Positions 21,082 to 33,686 of a DNA stretch of 64,000 nucleotides are shown piece after piece (within the stretch, counting starts at the first letter, position 1; every line of letters begins with the position of its first letter). Source of the DNA: Helianthus annuus. Lineage: Eukaryota; Streptophyta; Magnoliopsida; Asterales; Asteraceae. The notes beneath the pieces were generated by a model that ran no database searches, was not told where the DNA came from, and saw nothing but the letters and a program-made list of their open reading frames with translations. Where the stretch lies: contig NC_035441.2 of the NCBI RefSeq assembly GCF_002127325.2, positions 53,560,464 through 53,624,463 of the forward strand, in the 5' to 3' direction. Both the position numbers and the translations under genes were made by a program.

Positions 21082-24000
21082 GTCTCCCCCACTTTAGAAA
21101 ATTTCGTCCCGAAATTTATTTAGAGGAAACTTGTGAGAATAGATGTGGATATTTCGCCCTCAATTGATCTTCACGTTCCCAAGTAAATTCTGGGCCACGT
21201 TTAGATTCCCAGCGAACTTTAACAATCGGTATGCGCTTGAATTTGAGCTTTTTGACTTCACGGTCCAGTATTTCCACAGGCTTCTAGACAAAGTGCATCG
21301 TGTCATCAACACGAATTTCATCAAGTGGTATGTGGAGGTTTTCATCAGCTAAACAATTTTTAAGACTGGACACATGGAAGGTTGGACGAACGTTTCCAAG
21401 TTCAGGAGGTAGCTCTAATCTGTAGGCCACTTTTCTGATTCTTTCAACGATCTTGAATGGTTCAACATATCTAGGTGCAAGTTTTCCTTTCTTTCCAAAT
21501 CTAATCACACCTTTCCAAGGGGATACCTTGAGTAGAAAGTGATCACCGACTTGAAATCCAAGGGCTTGCGTCGTCTATTCGCGTAACTCTTTTGACGGCT
21601 TCTAACTGTTAGAAGGTTGTTGCGAATTTTCTTGACTTTATCTGTAGTCTCTAGAATGAGTTCAGGTCCAGTAAGCTGAGCTTCACCTATCTCATTCCAG
21701 CAGATCGGTGAACGACATTTTCGACCGTATAAAGCTTCGAAAGGAGCCATGTTGACGCTGGAGTGATAACTATTGTTGTGGGAGAATTCGATCAATGGTA
21801 GATGCGAATTCCAACTACCACCAAAATCGATCACACAAGCTCTAAGCATATCCTCCAGTGTCTGGATTGTTCTTTCAGATTGACCATCCATTTGAGGATG
21901 ATAAGTTGTGCTCAAATTAAGTTGGGTTCCCATGGCAGATTGCATGGTTCTCTAAAAGTGAGACGAGAATCGAGCATCTCTATCAGGTATAATGTTCAAA
22001 GGAACACCATGTCGGATAAAATCTTATCCACATAAGTTTTAGCAAGTTTGTCAGCAGATAGATCCTCACGGATCGGCAAGAAATGTGCTGACTTGGTTAG
22101 ACGATCAACGACTACCCAAATGGCATCGTGACCTCTATTAGTGCGTGGTAGCTTAGTAATGAGATCCATAACAATGTTTTCGCATTTCCAAACTGGTATC
22201 TCTGGTTACTCCAATAATCCAGGGGGATGTTGATATTCCGCCTTTACCTTGAGACAAGTAAGCCATTTAGATACGTATAAGGCAATGTCTTTCTTCATAC
22301 CCGGCCACCAATACTGGGTTCGAAGATCCTTATACATTTTATCTGCACCAGGATGAATTGAATAACGAGACTTGTGAGCTTCATACATTAACAAGGTGCG
22401 GAGATTGTCTTGACTTGGGACCCATAAACGGTCCATGAAATAATATAGCCCATTATCTTTCAGTTCAAGCTCAGGCTTAAGATGATATGGTAATTTCTTC
22501 CCCATCAAGTCTTGTGTAACACAAGTATGTTGAGCTTGAGAAATGCGGGTTTGAATATCAGATCGAACCTAAACACAGTGAAGCTTGACGCGTTCCTTAC
22601 GACTCAATGCGTCAGCCACAACATTCGCCATACCAGGATGGTAGCGGATTTCGCAGTCATAGTCATTTAGGAGTTCAACCTAACGTCGTTGCCTCATGTT
22701 TAGTTCTTTCTGATTGAAAATATGCTGGAGACTTTTGTGGTCAGTGAACACTACACATTCTGTACTGGACAGGTAGTGTCTCCAGATTTTAAGAGCAAAA
22801 ACTACTGCGCCTAACTCAAGATCATGAGTTGTGTAGTTTTTCTCGTGTACCTTCAGTTGTCTTGATGCATTGGCTATGATTTTGTTTCTTTGCATGAGAA
22901 CACAACCAATGCCTAAGTTGGATGCATCACAATATACGACAAAATCATCGTTGCCCTCAGGTAAAGATAAGATAGGTGCATCACAGAGATTCTGTTTCAA
23001 GGTCTGAAAAGCTTCTTCCTGCTTGGGTCCCCACTCAAAAGGTTTATTCTTTTGAGTTAAAGCTGTGAGAGGAACCACAATCTTGGAAAAGTTTACAATA
23101 AAATGGCGGTAATAACCTGCGAAACCAAGAAATGAACGAACCTCGGTAGGAGTAGTAGATGTATCCCAATCCTTAATCGGACTGATTTTGGCGGGATCTA
23201 CATGTATACCTTGTTCGTTGACAAGGTGTCCCAAGAATTTAACTTCCTTAAGCCAAAATTCTCATTTGGAGAACTTGGCAAAAAGCTGTTCTTTCTTTAT
23301 GAGTTCCATTGTAAGACGGAGATGTTGTTCATGATCGGCTCGTGTCTTGGAATAGATCAAAATGTCATCAATGAAAACAATAATTTTTGTCCAAATAAGG
23401 CTTAGAAACCTTATTCATCAAGTCCATGAAAACGGAATGAGCATTAGTCAAACCGAAGGGCATAACAGTAAACTCATAATGACCATATCTTGTGCGAAAA
23501 GCAGTCTTGGGAATATCTTCTTCGAGTACACGAAGTTGATGATACCTAGAACGTAGATCAATCTTTGAAAAGCAAGTAGCGCCCTGTAACTGATCAAAGA
23601 GATCATCAATGCGAGGTAGGGGATATCAATTCTTGATGGTGAGTTTGTTGAGCTCACGATAATCGACACACATCCTGAAAGATCCATATTTCTTTTTCAC
23701 AAATAGGACAGGAGCGCCCCAAGGTGAAAAGCTCGGCCGGATGAATCCTTTGTCAGAAAGTTCTTGAAGTTGTTTAGATAACTCCTGCATCTCAGACGGT
23801 GCAAGACGATATAGAGATTTAGCAACTGGATTAGCACCAGGTACAAGATCAATACGGAACTCAGCTTGACGTGCTGGGGGTAAACCCGGTATTTCTTCAG
23901 GAAATACCTCAGGATAATCCCGAACAACAGGGATATCTTGAATAGTCTTACCTTTGCCTTTCTCCTCTACGATATGTGCCAAGAAGGCCACATAATTTTT

Positions 24001-25587
24001 TCGTAGGTATTTTTGGGCTTGAGTGCACGTCATGAGTTTAAGACTACTAGCAGGTTTCTCACCACGAACCTTTAAGATCTCACCAGTCGAAAGCGGTATA
24101 CGAACAATCTTTTCATAACAAACCACCTCTGCGTGGTATTTGGCTAACCAATCCATTCCCACTATAACATCAAAGCTTTCAAGTTGCATTGGCGTGAGGT
24201 CGATAGGAAAAAGATGGTTATTAAGGTACAACTGGCAATTCCGAAGGATAGAATCGAGTACAACGGATTCACCACTAGCTACCTCTACTGTCAAGGGCTT
24301 TCCTAGTTTTGTTCTAGCCATGGAAAGCAAAGGCTCAAAAGCTAAGGATACAAAACTCTTATCGGCACCCGAATAAAAAAGAACAGAAGCAGGTTGGTTG
24401 TTAACAAAGAACGTACCATTCACCACCTCATTGTCTGCTCGCGCCTTATTTGCATTCATGTTAAAGACTCGCCCATGAGCCTGAGCCTGGTTTGCGTTTG
24501 CCAACTTCGGGCATTGATTTCTGTAGTGGGTCAGATCCCCACAATTGTAGCATGAACCAGGAGGATAGTGAGGTCGTGCAGGTTGTTGAGGAGGGTTTTG
24601 AGCTGCCTGATTCTGGGTAAGAACAAATCGACAAGTATTGGCAAGATGACCCGATTTCCCACAGTTAGTGCAGATGCGACACTGTAAATGTGGTTGGTGG
24701 TGGCTGTTACATTTGCTGCACAAGGGTGCATTGCCAGCATACTGCCTTTTGGCTAGTGGTTGTGCGGGCTGATTAGGAGCTTTTTGATTAGTCTGTGCTA
24801 CCACAGTGAAGTTCTTGGAAGCCTTTCGCTTCCTCGACTTCTTTGAAGACTCAGCCTTTTTACCCTTTTGTTTCTTGTTCTTGTCGGATGGTTTCTTGTC
24901 ACCCTTTCTGTGGAGTTTACCTTTCTTGACTTGAGAGTCAGTCAAGGTAGCAACGAGCTCGATGGCCTATCGGACGGTAATAGGGTTGCTACCAGTGACA
25001 ATATCCTGAACAGAATCTGGTAGACCGTCAATGTATTTTTCTATCGCCTTGTCCAAGGGCGTGACCATCGTTGGGCATAGTAAGCTCAACTCCTCATATC
25101 TGTCGGTGTAAGCACGGTGTTCACCACTGTCTTGCTTAAGATCATGGAACTCATTTTCAAGTGCCCTCTGCTCGTGACGAGGGCAGAACTCTTTCATCAT
25201 AAGAGCCCTGAGTTCCTCCCAAGTTTGACCCAAAGCAACATCAGCCCCTCGATCTCTCATCACCCTGTTCCACCACGTGACTGCCCTCTTTTGAAACAAA
25301 CTAGAAGCAAACTCGACTTTACGGTTGTTAGGACACTGAACATGGAGAAATGTACTCTCAACACTCTCAAACCACTGTAGGAGCCCAGTTGCTCCTTCAG
25401 AACCACTAAACTTGAGTGGTTTAGCCGAGTTAAGCTATTTAAAGTTGCACGGAGCAGGTGCATTAATGTTGTTGTTGGTGGCTTGGTTGATTTGAGTAAT
25501 GAGATTTGGTAGTACAGCAGCAATCTGCTGTGCTATAATAGTTGCCAGTTCGGCATTGGGTTATTGTACGTTGCGTCGAGGAGGCAT
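21082..25587 (-). pseudogene. Gag-pol of element B, broken
   Basis: Gag starts at the ATG at 25587-25585 and has early stops (near 25560 and 25435) and another at about 24966. The capsid-like part (WWNRVMRDRGAD...) is followed by zinc knuckles ([28 protein letters not shown]). In the protease the usual DSGAD is YSGAD, which removes the catalytic aspartate. The reverse transcriptase ([22 protein letters not shown]) is split by stops and shifts between 23626 and 23234. RNase H ([13 protein letters not shown]), the integrase zinc region (about 22206-22508), the integrase core ([16 protein letters not shown]) and a chromodomain-like tail follow, in several frames. It cannot make a working polyprotein. 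Confidence 0.9.
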
Positions 25588-25957
25588 TCTCAAGAGTTCC
25601 CAGGTAAGAGTGACTGGTCCGATACTGCGGATTTGTACGAACACTCTAGCCTTAGACAGAAAACTCAGGGTATAGGCACCCACCCTTCCAGATTGCACGT
25701 GTTTACATTATTTAGACCCAAACTTTGATGATATTTTGAAAACTTGGAAGCCATTAAGCCAAAAAGAATCATCCAAGAATGGATGATAGATTTCAAAGTC
25801 ATGTTGGAAATTTGTGTTCTTGTTTTGGAAATCACCTAAGGATAGGTGACATTTACGGTTTTAAGATCTAAATACAAGATAACTTGTGTTAGGGTCCTAG
25901 AAAGGTTATAGTCTAGGCCAAAGCATTACTAATAACCTAATTCCCTATAACCATGAG

Positions 25958-25969
25958 CTCTGATACCAA
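25958..25969 (-). other. Primer-binding site of element B
   Basis: On the minus strand TGGTATCAGAGC lies 7 nt inside the 5' LTR end, complementary to initiator tRNA-Met. Confidence 0.85.
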
Positions 25970-25976
25970 CTCTTCT

Positions 25977-28900
25977 GTCACACCCTGACCGCGTAAAACA
26001 ACAAACCACGGCAGAAAAGTCGGGGAGTGTCATAACAGAATTAGTGTTTCACAACACATGGTATTTAAAGTTTGGTTTTATTAGAATTTAAGTGTTTACA
26101 TTGTCTTTGTTCAAACATAAAACGGAACATAAATTAAACTTGTCTTGCTTGGTTTTAAGTCACTAAGGCCCAAGTCCGCCTAACTGTGTTACGATCATCA
26201 TCATGCATTAGCTCCTGAAACACATGTGAAAATAGGTACGTCAGCATAAAAATGCCTGTGAGATACATAGGTTTTACAGATGAAGGATTCATGACTTGTA
26301 AGTTAAAAGAAGTATTTAACAAAAAGTAGTCATGAACCTTGTAAGATGTTTTCTTTTATAAAATCATGTGAAAATCAATATCAAAATCAGATGATAATAA
26401 AAGAATGATGTATGGTTAAATAAATAACCAAGTAAAAATGAATTTGTATAAAATATGTCATTTGTAAAACAATGTCTTATGAAAATATGTCATTTGTATA
26501 AAATGTATCATGTCTTTGTCTAAGTGAGTTAGATAACGCTACAATATGTAATATTAAAAAGCATTTATATATAGGAAGTACCAGCGGCATATCCACCATG
26601 CTTTTATCATATTACACACGCCTCGTTATTTAAATCACTTATCAAATAACCACCAAAAATGTCTTGTTTAAACCAATGTCAAAATGTTATGTGTAAACAA
26701 TGTTCAATGTCAAGTGTAAACCATGTCTTGTATAATCAAATGTCTTGTGTGGAAAGTAAAAAGTATGTATTCAAACCATATGTATAATGTCAATGTATAA
26801 TCAAATGTCATGTATGGTGAATAAAGAGTATTTACTCAAACCATATGTATAATGTCAATGTGTAACCAAATGTCATGTACAAAACAATGTCTTTGAATAA
26901 ACCAAAGTTTAAATCAAAAGTTATGCTTTGCAAAACCAATGCTTTATTGTCACGAACATTTATGTGGTTGTGTTTATCACATACATTCAAGCCTTGAGAC
27001 TGTCGGATAAACCCTTAACAAGTCAAAGGTTTATCAAAAAATGTTTTCGGATTCTGTCATTCCCCACTTCCAAACAAACCTAGAAAGCTGGGAACGGGAT
27101 TTGTCAAGTCCTATGGTACCATTACATACTACCGAGCGGCGTGATCAATGTTAATGAATGTATTTTGTCCCGTTAAACATACCCAATGTCATAACCAATG
27201 TAAGCATGTCATGTGAAAACCATGTACTAAGTATGCTAAGTAAACATACGAAGTAGAAATGTCCATGAAATCAATGTGCTAGCATGCTTAGTCAACATAC
27301 ATAGCAGAAATGTAATGTAAATCAATGTGCTCATATGCTGAGTAAACATATGCCGCAAAAGTGTCTATGAAATCAATGTGCTAGCATGCTCAGTCAACAT
27401 ACATAGCAAAAGATAATTGAAATCATGTACTATATGTGTACTAGGTGAACGTAGCATGTATATGTCATGAAAAGCAATGAAAGCATGAAAGTAGCATATG
27501 GGCACAAGTGTTTCACCACAAAATATTTGAAAGTGGTAAAAGAGGGGGACTATGTACACACTTAGGATTGCATAATAGTCTTGGAATTAAGACCAATTAA
27601 AGCTCGAAGGATCACGGAATCAAACGGCACCTAGTATAGGTAACTATGTTAAAAATCGGATCCTAAACCGGAGGATATGATAGAATGAAGTTCTATAAAT
27701 CAAATGAGTATTGGAACTCATATGGCATGATTTAATAGACCTAACATTCTGATTAGAAAGTTATCCTAAGTGCTTTTGACCCGTTTCGACTCGTTAAGGT
27801 AGTTTAAGCTACTTTAACGCGTCGTTTGCGTAAATATAAGGTCGGGTGGTTATTTATGTCATATGTTAAGTCTTACATGCCCAAACATGTTTAAAATGTT
27901 ATTAAATCAGTTTAGATGTCAAAAGTTGATTACATATGTTAAAAATGAATTTATGCTCAAAAGGGCATTTTGGTCATTTTTAATGGGCATATAAACGACT
28001 TAACGAATAACTAACCAAACTAAGTGAACATAAGGTATAACCTCAGTAGGTTATTCCCTATACAACTATGGTCACAAATTATGTTTGGTCGGATCTTAAT
28101 GATCGACCAAACGCGTCGGGTTCGAAAGTCTAAGCGGTTGTTAAGACTGCTTGAGTTACGACCCTAAATAAGCACTAAACTAGTAGTGACAAGTTAAACA
28201 TGTTCAAACATGTTTAACTAAGTTAGAAAACTGATTTGGTATCATAACAAAGTGTTTTGATATCCGAAAATAATTTCGTCACAAAATGCACATAAACGTG
28301 CATTTTGACCGAAACTTTGACTCGTCACTACGACTAGTAAACGTCGTAATCAGTAGGTATAATCGCAAGGGATTATGACCATCGTGATTACGATCACGTT
28401 GCAAAGTTCAATTGAACTTTGACTTGACCAATTCATGGTCAAAACCGAAAGTCAAACGGTAGTCAAAACCGAAAGTCAAACGGTAGTCAAACTGTTTGAC
28501 TTTCAGCTTGTAATTGCTGAAATGAATAAAGAAGCCATGAAAGAACACTTACAATATGCTCTAAGGCTGGAAAATGAACTAGAAAACTCAGGTAAGAGGC
28601 CTCCAAACAAGTGGTAGCCTCTACTTAGAGTTGTGGAGATGAGAAATGAGGAATGAGCAAGTTGGTGAAGTGAATGGAATGGGGTATTTATAGTTGTTCT
28701 TGAAGCTTTGGATCATGACAAGTGGATTATGTATTGCCTAAGGATTGATTATGGACCATACATGTGTTTAAGATCAGATAGTATGGTTAGAAAACACTAT
28801 ACTTGGCCTCCAAACAATGAAAAATAATAAACAAACCAAGTTGGAACCCGCTGGGAGCTGGTAACAGCTTGCTGTCGAAATGCAGTGGTCGCATGACGCG

Positions 28901-29777
28901 ACAGAAGAACCCACCAGGGGTCGTGCGACGCGAGGGTGTAGATAAGAGTTTTAGAAATTTACAGTTTCAGTCCTTGCACACTTTTAAGCATGTTTTCGAT
29001 GCGTTTAACCTCCGTTAATCCAATTTCAAGGCTCTACAAGGATGTTAAAGCATAGGGGACTTGAAATATGCCTGGAAATATCGCGGATGTCGGTTCATTT
29101 GGTTGTACGGTCGCGTTATTCGGTTAATTACGACGAAACTTGAACGGACACGAAAAACGATCCAGATTACGCGACGAATGGTATTTTGCATTCCTGTCAC
29201 TAACATATAATATTTTAGTGATTACAAAAATTTTTGGATGTCTGGATAGGGTCAGAATGCAAGAGAGGCACGTATATGCAAACTTTCGCAGTTTTGACGC
29301 TTTTAGTCCCTATGATCAAATAAGCGTATTCTCGCAAACCGAACCCCTCAAAACTTATTTCTAAGCTATGTTAAGGGTATTTAGGGTATGTTTATCTTAT
29401 GATAATGTTCCGGAGTGTACGTTGCCATACGAATCGGCAGACTTTTGCAGTTTGACGCAAATATCCCTGTGACCCAATAAACTTGTTTTTGCTATACCAA
29501 ACCCTTCAAAACTTATTTCTAAGTTATGTAAAGGTTATTTAAGGTTGTTAAGATTATGTCACTATTCTAGAGTGTTTTTCATGTTAAACTGATTATGTTT
29601 ACACATCAGTTTGCGTATAACTTTCCAGAAAGTGTTTCAGAGTTTAAAATCGAACAAAAATCAACACGTGCAAAATGTCAAACATAAATAAACAAATATT
29701 GGGATCAAAACACATTGTTTTATTGATATTTGAATTATTCGGAGTTGTACAATGATTACACAAGCATAGATGTCACA
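25977..29777 (-). repeat. Element B 5' LTR, 3.8 kb
   Basis: On the minus strand it runs from TGTGACATC at 29777 to GGGTGTGACA at about 25977. The TATA box (minus) is at 28684-28692. A GC-rich island with repeated GACGCGAC/GCGACGCG words lies at about 28889-28933, upstream of it. It differs from the 3' LTR by scattered changes that look like a few percent, and it lacks the SINE. Confidence 0.85.
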
Positions 29778-31065
29778 AATGTCTTTAGTATAATGAAATA
29801 ATGTGAGCGTGTTTTAGTGATTAGGTCGAGTATGAAGTTCGTGGCAAGAGATTCATTAGACCGATTAAGTTGGTAGGTAGCATTTCATGAAATTTTGAAA
29901 TCAGGGGGTAAAACATTTAAGGTACGATTAGGAATCTTGTGTTTGTGATTTATGTAAAATAGATTGTAGGGTAAGAAATACACTTGATAAAACGATGAGT
30001 TTTGAAATTTTGCATCGGTAGAAATTTTGACAAAATGATAAAAGATTTAGGTATTAAACTTGATCATGTGGTTGGCATGATAAAGGAAAGTTTGGTAACG
30101 ATCACTAAGGTAAGGGAATCACCCCTAGTCTGTTGGTGAGGTCGTTTTAAGAAAGGGAAGGAGCGGAGCTAATCGTCAAGGTAAGGGAATCACTCCTATC
30201 TTGATGATATGCTTCCATTTTCGGATTACGAGTAATGTAAATCTTATTGGTGACGTTTTTGAAATCATGTGTGTAAATAACGTATAAGTATGTGAAAAGA
30301 TTTAGTATGATGTGAGTGTAACAATCTTGAAAATAATTTGAATTTTTGGAAATGAAGTTTGAATTGTGATAAGCCAGTAATTAATATTGATAAAATGGAA
30401 GTTTGATTAAAACTTGGATTGTTCCAAAACGGAACTTTTGACTAAGCCAAAGTGGTCGAAAGTTCTTTTGAGTTTGGGAAGCATGCTTTGGCCTAATAGG
30501 TGGAATACTCTTGCTGAAATTTCGGTTAATGGTATTCACCATTCCGGTTACTACATGTCTCTAATCAATCGAAAGTTCGAGACTTGATGGGATTTTGAAA
30601 ATCGAGGAGCGGGACTAGTTGACAAGATGCGGTTTTCACCCCTAACTTGACAATGTCGTACCCTAAGTGTGGTTAGTACTCGTCGGGTTAAGAAAGTTAA
30701 TTCCGACACGTTGACGAGGGTCCACTAGATTTGAAATGGAAATTATCTATCAAGGTGAGGATTTCACTCCTAACTTGATGGCGAATTTTGTGAAAGGAAA
30801 CGAATGAGTGGATTAAGAGTTGTTCACCAAATTGTGGGTTTCACGCCTATTACGTCTCGTTTATATAATATGAGTGTTTTTGAGTTCAATATGATCGTGT
30901 AAAATGGCCTTAGGAAAGGCGTATGTTTTGAAATAGTAAAACAAATATGAGCACATAGAAAGGCATCTCAAGAATTTAGCACATGAATCAAGTATGGTCG
31001 AGTATGGTGCTTAACTATAGACTAGGTTGAAAGAATGTCAATTTTCCTAATTCCCTATACTTATG
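29778..31065 (-). other. Element A interior, 5' side, non-coding
   Basis: This sequence follows the A primer site in the minus orientation. It has no supported ORF. At least four hairpin-like units with a core near TCACTCCTAACTTGATGG recur between about 30102 and 30862, often with a paired CAAGGTAAGGG arm. Together with 15011-16002 it makes up what remains of the A interior, which has no gag or pol similarity that I can see. Confidence 0.6.
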
Positions 31066-31077
31066 GCTCTGATACCA
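31066..31077 (-). other. Primer-binding site of element A
   Basis: On the minus strand TGGTATCAGAGC lies about 3-5 nt beyond the end of the A 5' LTR. Confidence 0.85.
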
Positions 31078-31080
31078 ATC

Positions 31081-33686
31081 TCTCACACCCCAACTGATGG
31101 CGGAAACATTGGAGTGAGACGAAATAGATTGCTCATTACTCATAACACTAAATTGTGACAAGTATTTAATAATAAATTTCATTTCGTTGTTAAAAGAATC
31201 AATTACATTGTTTGAAATCGAATACAACAAGTTGAAACAAAATGAATTACATTACAACAAGTATTTAAAGTTTAAAATGCGGTTCTAGGCATCTTACTAA
31301 GTTTCGTGCATCATCATCATCATCATTATTATCATCATAATCCTGCAACATGTTTTAAAGTATAGTTCAATACAAAAGTATTGGCGAGTATATAAGTTTT
31401 GGAGTACTAGCATAATGTAATAAAAGTTTGTCTCAAATCCAACATGGCAATTTATATACAAAGTTGTAGCTAGCATTCATAACTATAGGCCAAACCCGAG
31501 TGTCCACGAGAATAATGTGCATCCATCGTCACCGAATTAAACGTGACTGTAAAGTATAATGTGCATCCCTCGACACCGAAGTAATCAAGACCGTAAAGTA
31601 TGTTAACTTAACAATACCCCGACAAGTGGTGTGTTACTCCTATAGCGCTATAATTGTTAATGTGGGCTAGCGAAGTTAATGAAAAACAGAGTGCATGAAA
31701 GTATTCTAGCATAAACAACCTAAGCATAACAAATAGCATGTTGGCAGATTGAGTGATTGAATGTGTTTGATTATGTGTATTGTGAATTTTGATAGTTGAA
31801 ACATGTTACACCAAAAAGTGCATTAAAGCGTAAAAAGGGTCAAGTATACTCATAATATTGCAAGGCTTTCCGATTATCCGTGAGTGACGAGTTGTTTATG
31901 AATAAGGAGTAAATGGTAAGATTACATGATGTTTATGGAGTGGTGAGATTCGGGATTTCGGATTTTAAGTCCAAAAAGTATGTATTCATAAAAGTATTAT
32001 CTAGTCTAAGTACTCGTAGTGACACTAAGTTGTATGTGATTTCATGGGTCCTAGTTTGCCCATTAGAATCGACAACGAGTGACTTAGAATTGTAGATAAG
32101 TTAGCCCTAGTTTATGATGAATAACCATAAACCGATTATTATCACAAACTTGGCTAAGTTCTTATATATATGTATATTTATATAGTTATATTAATAATCT
32201 AAGCTAAGTCCATCATAGATTGTCATATATTATCATGTAAGTCAAGCATGGAGGATTAACCTCTTTGTATGATTCACCACTACACAAATCATCACAAGGA
32301 TGATTCGAGGGTCGTGAATAAAAAGAAACAAATAACTACCTAATACATCAACAAACAAATCATCAAGTGAGGTGTGGAACCAAGTTCGGATTGCCAAAGC
32401 ATCCAATGTTCACACTTGTATCAAACATAAGTCTCACCATATGAACTATGGTAAACTTATGTGACTTCAACACTTGTGGGTTGTATTGAACCCTATTAGT
32501 ACAGAAACGTTAGAGGTTGTTTATACCTAGAAACTTGTAAGAATCAACTCTAACAAATCCCACAACCCTTGATGGGTTTAGGAGGTTGCTAGGTACAAGA
32601 TTCAAGCATAAAAAGTTAAGTTTCGAAAAGTTAACCAAGTTTCTTCCAAAACAGAAAGTTTGGACCTCAAAATGGTGTTGTTCCACCTTGGTTTACCATG
32701 GTAAACCTGTGGAAACATTCCTAGAGGTGTTCCAAGCTTTGTGGAAGAAGAAATGATGAATAAAAGTGGAAGAAAAGTGAGTTTGCATAAGTTTATATAA
32801 ATCAGAAAGTAAATATGACTTTGGAGCCTTATGTAAGTGATGTATCTCATGATTACACCTTGGTGAATCTTGGATAACATCCTTGAAGGTCATCCAAGTA
32901 GTTTGGTACAAGAAAACATGAGTAAAGTAGAAGAAAAGTGCTCAAAACTTACTGTTTTGAGCAAAGGTATGAATCTGCCAACATTGGACATTTGGGTGAA
33001 TTTGAGAGGATTTGAGAGTGAATTTAAAGAGTGTAAAGGGTTAAGGTAGTGTGGAAGGCTTGTATTTATAGTGTGGGGGTTAGGGTTAGTGTTAATTGTG
33101 AGTTAAGTGAGTATTAAAGACAAGTAGTTGGGAGAATGTTGTGAAAAATCGACTAATCAGCGTGCTGGAACAAAGCTGGTGTGGATCGACGTCTCCCGCG
33201 GGTCACGGAAGGGGGCACGGTTCTTGCCGCGTGTCGCGACCATGGTCACCCGACCAACTTTCGCAAATTTACACTATTGTTCCCTGTAGTTTGATATTAG
33301 GTATATTTTAGGTTATTTATGCATAATTTGAATATATTTAAGTATTAAAAAGTATAGAAGTATGGGTTAAGTATTATAAATGTATAATCAAGTATTTGCA
33401 TCTATAACATGTATAAAATACGTATTTTCGGTCGTTTGCGTGTAAAATAAGTTCGTATTTATGCGTGAGATAAATGTATGTCGAATATGCGTGTAACTTG
33501 AAGATAAAGCGAGTATGTATGATAAATGTATAAATTAAGTAAAACGACCCAGTTTTTATTACGAGGATAGTGTCGGTTTAAACTGGTTGGCAACGAAATA
33601 TAATTACAAAAGAATGTGAGTTTCCGTAAATAGAATACAAGGAGAGCTTTCTAAATACGGGAAGTTCTAAAAAGCGAGGCGCTACA
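31081..33686 (-). repeat. Element A 5' LTR, 2.6 kb
   Basis: On the minus strand it runs from TGTAGCGCCTCGC at 33686 to GGGGTGTGAGA at about 31081, next to the primer site. The TATA box (minus) is at 33062-33070. A GC-rich island with CCCGCGGG and ACCATGGT palindromes lies at about 33190-33245. The part from 32568 to 33686 matches the broken 3' LTR (6781-7441 plus 14612-14993). It keeps the site where element G inserted in the other copy. Confidence 0.82.

Larger units (their letters stand above)
17525..29777 (-). mobile_element. Element B: decayed chromovirus-type gypsy element
   Basis: The 5' LTR (25977-29777), primer site, gag-pol remains and 3' LTR (17525-21081) lie in order on the minus strand. 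The pol wording ([25 protein letters not shown]) and a C-terminal chromodomain-like tail ([12 protein letters not shown] type) place it with the Tekay/Del group. Many stops and shifts make it inactive. The 3' LTR lacks about 430 bp that end the 5' LTR and is joined straight to element A sequence, so no target duplication can be shown. Confidence 0.85.
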
